From positions 744,001-808,000 of the forward strand of contig CAWFTP010000001.1 in assembly GCA_963818885.1 (NCBI GenBank): DNA of 64,000 nucleotides, given 5' to 3'. The notes below the pieces were generated by a model, which was given only the letters and a program-made list of their open reading frames with translations, searched no databases and had not been told where the DNA came from. Origin of the DNA: DATFDN01 sp963818885 (GTDB lineage: Bacteria; Pseudomonadota; Alphaproteobacteria; Acetobacterales; Acetobacteraceae). Positions 26,190-34,912 of this stretch are shown in pieces (position 1 is the first letter of the stretch; each line of letters opens with the position of its first letter). The position numbers and the translations under genes are program-made.

Positions 26190-26650
26190 GCGACGATTTC
26201 GCCGACCTTCGCGACCTCTACCAGGAGACGATCCTCGATCACGGCCGCCACCCGCGTCACGGCCATCGGCCTGCGTCGTTCGACGCCACCGCGAAGGGCG
26301 ACAACCCGATGTGCGGCGATCGCGTGCAGGTCTTCGTCAAATACGCCCCCGACGGCTCCATCGCCGAGACGGGCTTCGAGGCGCGCGGCTGCGCGATCAG
26401 CGTCGCGTCGGCCGATCTGATGGCGGAGACGGTGACCGGGCGCATGCCCGAGGACACCAAGGCGCTGTTCGCCAAGTTCCGCGAGCTGGCGCGCACCGGC
26501 GCCTGCCCCGATTGCGACGATGTCGCGCTGGAACGATTGCAGCCGCTGGCGGGCGTGCACGAATACCCGTCGCGGGTGAAATGTGCGACCCTGCCGTGGC
26601 ACGCGCTGGTCGCGGCGCTCGACGGGTCCGAGGAGGCGAGCAGTGAGTGA
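26186..26650 (+). CDS. sufU: SufU-type sulfur acceptor / scaffold protein
   Basis: A 154-residue NifU-N/IscU-fold protein with three conserved Cys: C43 in NPMCGDRV, C69 in ARGCAISVAS and C133 in RVKCATLPW. It also has the SufU-type insertion (TGACPDCDD) between the second and third. The predicted role is to accept sulfur from SufS. Flanking overlaps with sufS and sufT place it in the operon. No separate SufE is seen in this window. Confidence 0.93.
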   Translation: MSDDFADLRDLYQETILDHGRHPRHGHRPASFDATAKGDNPMCGDRVQVFVKYAPDGSIAETGFEARGCAISVASADLMAETVTGRMPEDTKALFAKFRELARTGACPDCDDVALERLQPLAGVHEYPSRVKCATLPWHALVAALDGSEEASSE

Positions 26651-26993
26651 CGTCCACACCGCCTGGACGCCGGACGGCGAGACCGCGCCCAAGCTGACCG
26701 AGGACGCCGTGATCGGTGCCATCGCCAGCGTCTATGATCCCGAGATCCCGGTGAACATCTACGAGCTCGGCCTCGTCTACGCGGTCGAGCTCGGCGACGA
26801 CGGCAAGGTCAAGGTGGAGATGACGCTGACCGCCCCCGCCTGCCCCAGCGCGCAGGAGCTGCCCGAGCAGGTCCACGACGCAGTGATGGCGGTGCCCGGC
26901 GTGACCGAGTGCGAGGTCGAGACGGTCTGGGACCCGCCGTGGGACCCGAGCCGCATGAGCGACGAGGCCCGCCTACAGTTGAACATGTTCTGA
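26643..26993 (+). CDS. sufT: SUF-associated DUF59/MIP18-family protein SufT
   Basis: A 116-residue protein from GTG 26643, inside the end of sufU (8-bp overlap). The DUF59 core ASVYDPEIPVNIYELGLVYA is followed by MTLTAPACPSAQELPEQV, with its conserved Cys, and VWDPPWDPSRMSDEARLQL. SufT proteins aid Fe-S cluster maturation or transfer. Confidence 0.93.
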   Translation: MSDVHTAWTPDGETAPKLTEDAVIGAIASVYDPEIPVNIYELGLVYAVELGDDGKVKVEMTLTAPACPSAQELPEQVHDAVMAVPGVTECEVETVWDPPWDPSRMSDEARLQLNMF

Positions 26994-27016
26994 GCAACGC
27001 CGATATTCGGATCGTC

Positions 27017-27385
27017 ATGAGCACAACCACCGCACCCCGCCGGCCCGTCCGCGAACTGCCGCCGCTGATGCGCCTGACCGATGCCGCCGCCGAACGCCTG
27101 ACCCGCCTCTACGAGGCGGGGGAGCAGGGCAGGCTGCTGCGCATCGGGGTCAGGACCAAGGGCTGCTCCGGCATGTCCTACGACATGACGTGGACCGACG
27201 CCCCGGCGCCGACCGACGAGGTGGTGAAAGACAAGGGGCTGACGGTGCTGATCGACCGCAAGGCGAGCCTGTTCCTGATCGGCACGGTGATGGACTACGA
27301 GACCCACAAGCTGACCTCGGGCTTCACCTTCACCAATCCGAACGAAAAAGGCCGCTGCGGCTGCGGCGAAAGCTTCCACGTCTGA
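27017..27385 (+). CDS. sufA: A-type Fe-S carrier (SufA/HesB family)
   Basis: A 122-residue A-type carrier with the three conserved Cys: RTKGCSGMSYDM around residue 50, and RCGCGESFHV at the C-terminus. It carries assembled clusters to client proteins. It closes the suf operon; the next gene (GMC oxidoreductase) begins about 20 bp downstream on the same strand. Confidence 0.94.
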   Translation: MSTTTAPRRPVRELPPLMRLTDAAAERLTRLYEAGEQGRLLRIGVRTKGCSGMSYDMTWTDAPAPTDEVVKDKGLTVLIDRKASLFLIGTVMDYETHKLTSGFTFTNPNEKGRCGCGESFHV

Positions 27386-27407
27386 GCCGACCCTTCCCCG
27401 CCGGACC

Positions 27408-28984
27408 GTGGCGGGCGCGATCGGTGCAGTGGCAATCTCCACGCTCGTCCCACCCGCGTTCGCTGGCATGCGCAACGTCGCGTCGGCCGATCGGCTTCAC
27501 TCCACATACGACTACGCTATCATCGGGGCGGGCTCGGCCGGCTGCGCGCTGGCCCATCGCCTCGCCCGGGCCGGGCGCCGGGTGCTCCTGATCGAGGCTG
27601 GCGGTCCCGCTGACTTGCCCGCCATCGCCGATCCGCCCGACTGGCCCCAGCTCCAGGGCAGCTCGGTCGATTGGCGCTACGCCACGGTTCCACAGCCTGG
27701 GCTGGGCGGCCGTGTCGTCCCGTATCCAAGAGGCAAGGTCGTGGGCGGGTCGAGCGCGATCAACGCGCTCGCCTACCAGCGCGGCCATCGGGCGGCGTAC
27801 GACCGCTGGCCCGAGGGCTGGCGCTTCGCCGACCTGCTGCCGTATTTCAAGCGCGCGGAGAATTTTTCCGGCGGCGCCAGCGCGTGGCGCGGCGGCGACG
27901 GGCCGGTGCATGTGCTTTCGCTCGCCGACGTCTCCGACCGCACGCCTGTCGCATCGGCCTTCATCGATGCGTCGCTGCAGCTCGGGTTTCCGATGACGCC
28001 TGATCTGGGCGGCGAGGTCACGACGGGAGTCGGGTGGAACCAGCTTAGCATAAGGGGGCACCGCCGCGACGACGCCGCGACGGCTTATCTCGGGGATCTT
28101 GGCGGCACCGTGGTCGACTTGCTGCTCGAGACGCAGGTGCTGAGTCTGGCGATCGAGCACGGCCGGTGTGTCGGGGTGCGCCTGCCTGACCGCCTCGTGC
28201 GCCCCGAGGTCGAGGTCCTCCTCTGCGCGGGCGCGATCGATTCACCGCGCCTGCTGATGCTATCGGGCGTCGGTCCCGCCGAGCACCTTCGGTCCCTCGG
28301 CATTCCCGTCGTCCAAGACTTGCCGGACGTGGGCTTGCATCTCCAGGATCATCTGGTCCTTGCGGGCGTGGCCTACGCCTCCCCACGCCGCGTGCCGCTG
28401 TCCCACTACAATCACGCCGACGCGGTGCTCTATGTCCCGCGCACCGATCCGGGCGAGAGTCCGGAGCTGCTCGTCATGTGCCTGTCCCTGCCGTTCGTCC
28501 TGCCGAGCGTCGGCCCGCTCGAATCACCGGCCTACGTTCTCGTCCCCTGCCTGATGCGCCCGCGCAGCCGAGGCAGCGTCAGACTTGCCTCCAAGGACCC
28601 GCTGGCGCCGGCCCTTATCGATCCGAATTACCTGTCGGACCCGGCCGATCTCGATGTTCTAATGCGGGGCGTCGAGCTTGCCCGCGATCTCGGGAATGCT
28701 CCCGCCTTCTCGGAATGGCGCATGAGGGAAGCCTACCCCGGGGCCGGATGGTCGAGCCATGCCGGCCGGCACGACTTCATTCAACGAGCGGCGAATTCCT
28801 TCCATCACCCGGTCGGAACATGCCGCATGGATGCCGTGGTGGACGGGGCGCTGCGGGTGAACGGCATCGCCGGGATTGCGCGTGATCGACGCGTCCGTGC
28901 TACCCGGGAATTCCCCAGGCCATGATCAATGCGGCCGTCATTGCGGTGGCGGAGAAAGCGAGCGATCTGGTGCTCGCAGGATAG
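27408..28984 (+). CDS. GMC-family FAD oxidoreductase (choline-dehydrogenase-like), two apparent frameshifts near the 3' end
   Basis: The FAD-binding start YDYAIIGAGSAGCALAHRLA is followed by VLLIEAGG, GKVVGGSSAINALAYQRG and the GMC signature GAIDSPRLLMLSGVG. The catalytic His region is FHHPVGTCRM. The C-terminus breaks twice, near 28873 and 28905, each fixable by deleting one A, to read AGLRVIDASVLPGIPQAMIN and on to a stop at 28984. Substrate alcohol or polyol is unknown. In frame upstream of the GTG at 27408 are LPRRTVAGAIG and VAISTLVPPAFAG, resembling a Tat signal, but no start codon is available there. Alternative start: ATG 27468. Confidence 0.85.
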
Positions 28985-29000
28985 GAATGCCGCCCGAAAT

Positions 29001-29074
29001 TGGCTGGGGGACCTGGATTCGAACCAAGGCTGCCCGGGTCAGAGCCGGGAGTTCTACCGCTAAACTATCCCCCA
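29001..29074 (-). tRNA. tRNA-Gln (anticodon CTG), CCA encoded
   Basis: On the minus strand acceptor arms TGGGGGA and TCCCCCA pair fully. The anticodon stem CCCGG/CCGGG encloses the 7-base loop CTCTGAC with CTG at positions 34-36, and the T-loop is TTCGAAT. The 3' end includes genomically encoded CCA after discriminator G. It sits alone between the GMC gene and a phosphatase. Confidence 0.93.
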
Positions 29075-29179
29075 ACGGACGGGCGCTTCCTACCATGCCC
29101 GGCCCCCTCGGCAAACCCCGGCCGCGTGCGCTGGTAGCGAATCGTTCTATCATGCTGCGCTCCCTCAGCAGGATGCCGC

Positions 29180-29899
29180 ATGATCGCCTTCCTTCCCGCC
29201 CCCGCCAGTCTGCCCGAAGGGGAGCGTGTGTACGCCGTCGGCGACGTCCATGGCTGCCTCGACCGGCTGCGCGCCCTGCACCGGCTGATCGCCCGCGACC
29301 TCGCCGACCGGCCGGCCGCTTCGGTGACGCTGATCCACCTCGGCGACTATGTCGATCGCGGGCCTAATAGCGCCGGCGTCCTCGACCTGTTGCGCAACGG
29401 CGCGCCGCCCACAGGCGTGGGCAGCGTCGTCAACTTGCAGGGCAACCACGACGCGATGATGACGGAGACGCTCGCCCGCCGCGCCCCCGACCTCGCGCGC
29501 CTCTGGCTCGCCAACGGGGCGGAGGCGACGCTGCGCAGCTTCGGCGTTGACGACATCGACGACCCCGCGGTCTGGGCCGCCCGAATCCCCGCCGAGCCGG
29601 TTGAATTCCTGCGCCAGGCACCGGTCACGCATCAGGCGGGACGCTACATCTTCGTCCATGCGGGGTTGCGCCCCGGCGTCGCGCTCGCCGCGCAGACCCG
29701 CGAGGATATGCTGTGGATTCGCGAGCCGTTCCTGTCCTCGGACGCCGATTTCGGCGCCGTGGTCGTGCACGGCCACACGCCGGTCGCCGCCCCGGTGCTG
29801 CGGCCCAACCGGATCGGCATCGACACCGGCGCCGTCATGGGCGGCCATCTCACCTGCGCGGTCCTGGAGGCGGACCGAGTGGGCTTCATCCAGGTCTGA
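29180..29899 (+). CDS. PPP-type metallophosphoesterase (serine/threonine phosphatase-like)
   Basis: A 239-residue protein with the metallophosphatase metal-binding set: GDVHGC (residues 21-26), HLGDYVDRGPNS, LQGNHD, and C-terminal VHAG and VVVHGHTPV. This is the bacterial PPP family that includes PrpA/PrpB and ApaH-like enzymes. Substrate could be phosphoprotein or dinucleotide. It stands alone, with the VOC gene 26 bp downstream. Confidence 0.9.
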   Translation: MIAFLPAPASLPEGERVYAVGDVHGCLDRLRALHRLIARDLADRPAASVTLIHLGDYVDRGPNSAGVLDLLRNGAPPTGVGSVVNLQGNHDAMMTETLARRAPDLARLWLANGAEATLRSFGVDDIDDPAVWAARIPAEPVEFLRQAPVTHQAGRYIFVHAGLRPGVALAAQTREDMLWIREPFLSSDADFGAVVVHGHTPVAAPVLRPNRIGIDTGAVMGGHLTCAVLEADRVGFIQV

Positions 29900-29925
29900 A
29901 GGGTGTCTGAAAAAGGGGGGATCAC

Positions 29926-30351
29926 ATGGTTCGCGTCGTCGGCATCGACCACATCTCGATCCGGGTCAGCGACTACCAAAAATCGAAGGAGTTCTACGGC
30001 AAGCTGTTCACCTTCCTGGGCTTCGAGATCTCCGACGAGTATCCGGATGCGATCGGCTGGACCAACGGCAAGACCCGCTTCTGGATCGGCCCGGCCGATG
30101 CGCAGGGCAGCAAGCGCAAGCACCGGATCGGCGACATCGGCTTTCATCACTACGCATTCCAGCTGCGCAGCCGCAAGGACGTGGACGAGCTCGCCGCCTT
30201 CCTGCCGCAGATCGGCGCGCGCATCGTCGACCCGCCGGACGAGTATTACGACGACTATTACGCGGTGTTCTTTCTCGATCCGGACGGGCTGAAGCTCGAG
30301 GGCATGAAATACGGCGAACGACAAGCCCGCACACAAGCGAAGGCGCCATGA
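29926..30351 (+). CDS. VOC (glyoxalase/bleomycin-resistance fold) family protein
   Basis: A 141-residue single VOC protein with paired beta-alpha-beta-beta-beta modules. Metal-ligand candidates are His in GIDHISIRVSDYQKSKEFYG, His in IGFHHYAFQL and Glu in DPDGLKLEGMKYGE. The family includes glyoxalase I, extradiol dioxygenases and resistance proteins; the substrate is not predictable. ATG 29926 has a purine-rich leader. It overlaps the following lipoprotein gene as ATGA. Confidence 0.88.
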   Translation: MVRVVGIDHISIRVSDYQKSKEFYGKLFTFLGFEISDEYPDAIGWTNGKTRFWIGPADAQGSKRKHRIGDIGFHHYAFQLRSRKDVDELAAFLPQIGARIVDPPDEYYDDYYAVFFLDPDGLKLEGMKYGERQARTQAKAP

Positions 30352-30866
30352 AGCGCACCCTCTGGCTCGCCAGCATTGCCCTTGCCGGCTGCGCCACTGC
30401 GTTGCAGCCCACCGTCGTGACGGCACCCGGTCCGGGGCGCAGCTTCGCGACATTCCAGCAGGATAGCCAGGCCTGCCGCGAGGCAGCGACCAGCGAGGTC
30501 CGGGGCGCCTCGCGCGCCGCCATGCAGCGCGAGTACGACAGCGCCTTCGGTGCCTGCATGCACGCAAGTGGCGATCAGGTTGCGGGCTATCCCACCCTTG
30601 TGCTCGAGACCCCTGAATCGCCGGCGCGCCGGCGCGCCGCGAAGCCGGCCAACCCTGCCCTGGTCAGCGACATCCAAGGCGAGCTCATGCGCCTCGATTA
30701 CCTGCAAGAGCCGCCGGATGGCGATCTCGGCCCGAAGACCCGGGCCGCGATCCTCAAGTTCGAGGCCGACCACGGCATGCACCCCAGCGGCGCCGTCTCC
30801 AAGGCCCTGCTGGAACGCCTGCAACAAACATCCAGCAACCCGTCCCGCGGCGCGCCGGCTTCCTAG
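30348..30866 (+). CDS. Lipoprotein with peptidoglycan-binding domain
   Basis: A 172-residue protein. The signal peptide ends in a lipobox, LASIALAGCATA (Cys15), so it is probably anchored to a membrane as a lipoprotein. The middle region has two Cys (QACREA, GACMHA). The C-terminal PG_binding_1 domain reads LVSDIQGELMRLDYLQEPPD then GDLGPKTRAAILKFEADHG. It likely contacts the cell wall. It overlaps the VOC gene, but a functional link is unclear. Confidence 0.87.
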   Translation: MKRTLWLASIALAGCATALQPTVVTAPGPGRSFATFQQDSQACREAATSEVRGASRAAMQREYDSAFGACMHASGDQVAGYPTLVLETPESPARRRAAKPANPALVSDIQGELMRLDYLQEPPDGDLGPKTRAAILKFEADHGMHPSGAVSKALLERLQQTSSNPSRGAPAS

Positions 30867-30973
30867 GGACGCGCAATCGCGCCCTTGCGGGAGCCACCTC
30901 GGTGTGTCAGCATCCGCCGCAATAAGTAACAAACGTCCAGGGAGTATTTCACACGAGCGCCGCGCTCTCCGCC

Positions 30974-31780
30974 GTGGAGATGCCCGGTGTGTCGGCGATT
31001 CCGCAGCTGACCGCCGAGGGGGTCACCAAGCGGTTCGGGGGCGTCGCCGCGCTGCGGGACGTGTCGGTCTCGATCCGCAAGGGCGAGATCGCGGCGATCA
31101 TCGGCCCGAACGGCGCCGGCAAGACCTCGCTCCTCAATGCCATCAGCGGCTTCTACCCGCCGGATCGCGGCACGATCCGCCTGGAGGGAACCGACATCAC
31201 CCGCATGCGCCCCGCCCGCGTGGCCGCGCTCGGGATCGCGCGCACCTTCCAGAACATCGCCCTCTTTGCCGGCCTGACCGTGCTGGAGAATGTGATGCTT
31301 GGCCGCCACCTGCACATGCACGCTGGTGTGCTGAGCTCGATCGTCTACTGGGGACTCGCCCAACGGGAGGAGGTGGCTCACCGCGCGCGGGTCGAGGAAT
31401 TGCTGGAATTCCTCGATCTGCAGGACTTCGGCAAGCGCTTCACCGCGACGCTCGCCTACGGGCTGCGCAAGCGCGTCGAGCTGGCGCGTGCGCTCGCCCT
31501 CGAGCCGAAGGTGCTGCTGCTCGACGAGCCGATGGGCGGCATGAACCAGCAGGAGCGCGAGGAGATGGCGCGCCTGGTCCTGGAGATCAACCGCGCCCGC
31601 GGCACCACGATCGTCCTCATCGAGCACGACATCGGCGTGGTGATGGACCTTTCCGACCAGGTAGTCGTGCTCGACCAAGGCCGCCGCATCGCCGCCGGAA
31701 CGCCGGCGGAGATGCAGGTCCATCCCGACGTCATTCGCGCCTATATCGGCGCCCACAGCCTGCGGGAGGTGCGCGGATGA
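30974..31780 (+). CDS. livG: Liv-type ABC transporter ATP-binding protein LivG (operon 1)
   Basis: A 268-residue ABC ATPase with Walker A IIGPNGAGKTSLLNAISGFY, the LivG-type FQNIALFAGLTVLENVMLGR, a degenerate C-loop LAYGLRKRVELARALA (no LSGGQ), Walker B VLLLDEPMGGMN and switch IEHD. The start is GTG 30974 or ATG 30980. It leads an operon with an AMP-binding protein, LivH, LivM, LivK, LivF, an FAH hydrolase and an SDR. Confidence 0.92.
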   Translation: MEMPGVSAIPQLTAEGVTKRFGGVAALRDVSVSIRKGEIAAIIGPNGAGKTSLLNAISGFYPPDRGTIRLEGTDITRMRPARVAALGIARTFQNIALFAGLTVLENVMLGRHLHMHAGVLSSIVYWGLAQREEVAHRARVEELLEFLDLQDFGKRFTATLAYGLRKRVELARALALEPKVLLLDEPMGGMNQQEREEMARLVLEINRARGTTIVLIEHDIGVVMDLSDQVVVLDQGRRIAAGTPAEMQVHPDVIRAYIGAHSLREVRG

Positions 31781-32919
31781 TGCCGTCGCCGACCCTGCCC
31801 GGCCTGCTGCTGCGCAACGCCGCCGCCCACGCAGCGAAGCCTGCTTTCCGCCACCGCCATCGCGGCATCTGGCACACGCTGAGCTGGAGCGGGTTCGCCG
31901 CGATGGTCCACCGCTGCGCCCTCGGCCTCGCCGCGCACGGGTTCGGACCGGGCGCGCGGCTCGCGCTGATCGGCGAGAACGAGCCGCGCAGCCATGCCGC
32001 CCTGCTCGCTGCCCAGTGCCTCGGCGGAATCACGCTGCCGCTCGATCCCGACGCCGATCCTGCGATGCTGGAACATTGGCTCCGGCAGGCCGACGCGTCT
32101 TTCCTTCTGGTGGACCGTCCTGAGCAGGCCGAGGTCGCCCGAGCGCTCGCCCCGCCGGGGCTCGTCGTCTGCAAGCAGGACCACCCGGATGTCATGAGTT
32201 TTGCCGCCCTCGTTGCGACAGGCGAAGCGGTCACCCACCAGCGTCCCAGAAGCTTCGAGGATGAGGCGGCGCAGCCTTTGCCGGCCGATTCCGCCGTACT
32301 GCTCGCCCACGGGCCGCGACTGATCGAACTCTCCCACGCGAGGCTTCTCAGCGCCGCACAGTCATTGGCGTCGCAGGAGCGGATCGGCGCTGCCGACGAG
32401 GCATTCTGCTATCAGCCGCTCTCCGCCCTTGGCGAGCTCGTCTACTCCCTCACCTTGGGTCTGCATTGCGGCTTCTGCTGCAACTGCCCCGAGCGGCCAG
32501 ATACCGTGCCTCGCGACCTGCGCGAGATCGGTCCTACCTTTCTGCTCGCCCCGCCGCGCGCGCTCGATCTGCTGGTCGCCGATATGGCGCGCCGTCTAGG
32601 TAACTCGTCGGGCATCAGGCGGCGTGCGTTCCAGGGCTTCCGCGCCGCCGCGATGCACGCAACGGAATTGCGCGAGCAGCGGAGCCGGGTGTCGCTGCCG
32701 CTGCGCCTGTCCTGCGCCATCGGCGCGCTGGTGATCGACGCCCCGGTGCGCGACTTGCTGGGGCTCAGCCGGGCACGCTTCATCCATGTGGGCCCGGGGA
32801 CGCCGACGCCCGACACCGCGATCCTGTTCCGCTCGCTCGGCCTGACGCTACGCCCCGCCGTCCTTGTCGACCCCGCGGAGCTGCCGTTCCGGGCGGCGCG
32901 CGAGCCGAGCCATGTTTAG
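31777..32919 (+). CDS. Degenerate AMP-binding (acyl-CoA synthetase-like) protein in the liv operon
   Basis: A 380-residue protein whose N-terminus (FRHRHRGIWHTLSWSGFAAM; GENEPRSHAALLAAQCLGGI) matches long-chain acyl-CoA synthetases often found in Liv operons. The expected P-loop (TSGTTG..PKG) is absent: ADSAVLLAHGPRLIELSHAR goes straight to the SH motif. The protein ends well before the usual 600+ residues, lacking the adenylate-binding GxTE and C-terminal Lys regions. It is therefore probably catalytically inactive despite an intact frame and 4- and 8-bp overlaps with livG and livH. It may keep a regulatory or structural role, or be decaying. Confidence 0.8.
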   Translation: MMPSPTLPGLLLRNAAAHAAKPAFRHRHRGIWHTLSWSGFAAMVHRCALGLAAHGFGPGARLALIGENEPRSHAALLAAQCLGGITLPLDPDADPAMLEHWLRQADASFLLVDRPEQAEVARALAPPGLVVCKQDHPDVMSFAALVATGEAVTHQRPRSFEDEAAQPLPADSAVLLAHGPRLIELSHARLLSAAQSLASQERIGAADEAFCYQPLSALGELVYSLTLGLHCGFCCNCPERPDTVPRDLREIGPTFLLAPPRALDLLVADMARRLGNSSGIRRRAFQGFRAAAMHATELREQRSRVSLPLRLSCAIGALVIDAPVRDLLGLSRARFIHVGPGTPTPDTAILFRSLGLTLRPAVLVDPAELPFRAAREPSHV

Positions 32920-33797
32920 CTGGCAGTTCACGTTGATCCTCGTCTGCAACGGCCTGCTCGTCGGCATGATGTATGCGCTGATCGCGCTCGGCTTCGTGCT
33001 GCTCTACAAGGCCACCGAGGCGTTCAACTTCGCGCAGGGCGAGTTCGTCATGTTCGGTGGCTTTATCGCCGCCGCCGCCGCGACCGTCGTCTCATTTTGG
33101 CTCGCGGCGCTGATCGCAGTCATCGGCATGGTCGTGCTCTGCTTCGGGCTGGAGCGTGTCTTGCGGCCGATGATGGGACGTTCGGTGATCGCGGTCATCA
33201 TGGCGACGATCGGCGTCGCCGCGGTGCTGCGCGGCGGCGCCACTCTGATCTTCGGCGCCGGGACCCGCGTGCTCGACATGCCGATCCGTCAGGCACCGTA
33301 CTTCGTCGGCCCGGTGATGCTGCCGCCGACTGACGTCGTCGGCGCGATCGTCAGCGTCGTATTCTTCGCGGTGTTCACCTGGCTGTTCCTGGGCACGCGG
33401 ATGGGTCTCGCGATGCGCGCCGTCGCCGACAACCAGCAGGTCGCCTCGGCGATGGGGATCGACGTGCGCCGCTACGCCGCCTTCGCCTGGGCGATCACCG
33501 GCATCGTCTCCGCGCTCGGGGGCGCGATCTGGGGCTCGCTGCTCGGCGTCGACAACCAGCTCGCGTTGCTCGGGCTGAAGGTGTTTCCGGTGGTGATCCT
33601 CGGCGGGTTCGAGTTCGATCGCCGGGGCGATCGTCGGCGGCCTGATCGTCGGCGTCGTGGAAAGCCTGTCCGCCGGCTATCTCGATCCGCTGGTCGGGGG
33701 CGGCACCAAGAACTTCACGCCGTACATCCTGATGATCGCGATGCTGATGGTTCGCCCGTACGGGCTGTTCGGACGGGGTCAGATCCAAAGACTATAG
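32912..33797 (+). CDS. livH: Liv-type ABC permease LivH (operon 1), one apparent frameshift
   Basis: An inner-membrane permease with hydrophobic helices and the family opening LLVGMMYALIALGFVLLYKA followed by TEAFNFAQGEFVMFGG. MRAVADNQQVASAMGIDVRR is the EAA-like loop that contacts the ATPase. One extra base near 33616 breaks the frame after VVILGGF; correcting it gives DSIAGAIVGGLIVGVVESLS and LMIAMLMVRPYGLFGRGQIQ to the TAG at 33797. Without correction it would lose the last helices. Confidence 0.88.
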
Positions 33798-33809
33798 CAC
33801 GGAGGCCGG

Positions 33810-34877
33810 ATGTTCTTTCGCGAGGCAGGGACGTTCAAGACCAGCTACGCCGCGGATATGGCGTTCTATCCGCTGCCGATCTCACGCTGGACGCTGGCCG
33901 TTGGGCTCGCGGTGCTAGTGCTGGTGATCCCGCTGATCGCGTCTCCGTACATGCTGACGGTCTGCAACCTGATCCTGGTCGCGGTGGTCGGGGCCATCGG
34001 ACTGAACATCCTCACCGGCAATACCGGGCTGATCTCGATCGGCCAGGGTGCATTCATGATGGTGGGCGCCTATACGGCCGCGAACCTCATCATACGCCTG
34101 CACGCCTCGTTCTGGATCACGCTGCCGGCGGCCGGGATCGTCACCGCCCTCGTGGGCGTGATCGTCGGCATTCCGTCGCTGCGGATCAAAGGCCTGTATC
34201 TCACCATCGCGACGCTCGCCGCGCAGTTCATCATCGAATGGATCGTCAACCACGTGAGCTGGATCTCCGGCGGCACCCAGGCCACGATTCAGATGCCGTC
34301 ACCCGACGTGTTCGGCTTCGTCATCGACACCCAGCCGGGGTTCTATCTGTTCCTCCTCGCTTTCGCGGTGCTGGCGACCGTCGCGGCAAAGAACCTCCTG
34401 CGCAGCCGCTACGGGCGTGCCTTCATCGCGGTGCGCGACCAGGACATCGCCGCCGAGCTGATCGGCATCAACATTTTCCGCACCAAGCTGATCTCATTCG
34501 CGATCTCCTCCTTCTACGCGGGGGTCGCGGGGGCGCTCTATAGCTACTATCTCGGCATTGCCAACTACGAACAATTCCAGCTCGACGTTTCGGTCGACTA
34601 TCTGGCGATGATCATCATCGGCGGCCTCGGCTCGGTGAACGGCTCCATCCTGGGCGCGATCTTCATCACGCTGGTGCCGGTGGTGGCGCGGCGCGTGCTC
34701 GACTCCGCCGGCGACCTGATCGGCTCAGGGTTCGACGTCTCCGGCATTCTGCCGAACTTGCGGCTTATTTTCTTCGGCGCGCTGATCATCATCTTCCTCC
34801 TGGCCGAGCCGGAGGGGCTCGACCGGCTGTGGCGCAACGTCCGGGCCTGGTTCCGGAGTTGGCCGTTTGCGTACTGA
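33810..34877 (+). CDS. livM: Liv-type ABC permease LivM (operon 1)
   Basis: A 355-residue permease with about 9-10 helices. It has NILTGNTGLISIGQGAFMMV, LRIKGLYLTIATLAAQFIIE and the ATPase-contact region FIAVRDQDIAAELIGINIFR, then the terminal LRLIFFGALIIIFLLAEPEG. It pairs with LivH to form the channel. It starts 13 bp after livH, following GGAGG. Confidence 0.93.
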   Translation: MFFREAGTFKTSYAADMAFYPLPISRWTLAVGLAVLVLVIPLIASPYMLTVCNLILVAVVGAIGLNILTGNTGLISIGQGAFMMVGAYTAANLIIRLHASFWITLPAAGIVTALVGVIVGIPSLRIKGLYLTIATLAAQFIIEWIVNHVSWISGGTQATIQMPSPDVFGFVIDTQPGFYLFLLAFAVLATVAAKNLLRSRYGRAFIAVRDQDIAAELIGINIFRTKLISFAISSFYAGVAGALYSYYLGIANYEQFQLDVSVDYLAMIIIGGLGSVNGSILGAIFITLVPVVARRVLDSAGDLIGSGFDVSGILPNLRLIFFGALIIIFLLAEPEGLDRLWRNVRAWFRSWPFAY

Positions 34878-34912
34878 CGACGGGAGAACCACCAAGGACA
34901 GGGAGAACGCAG

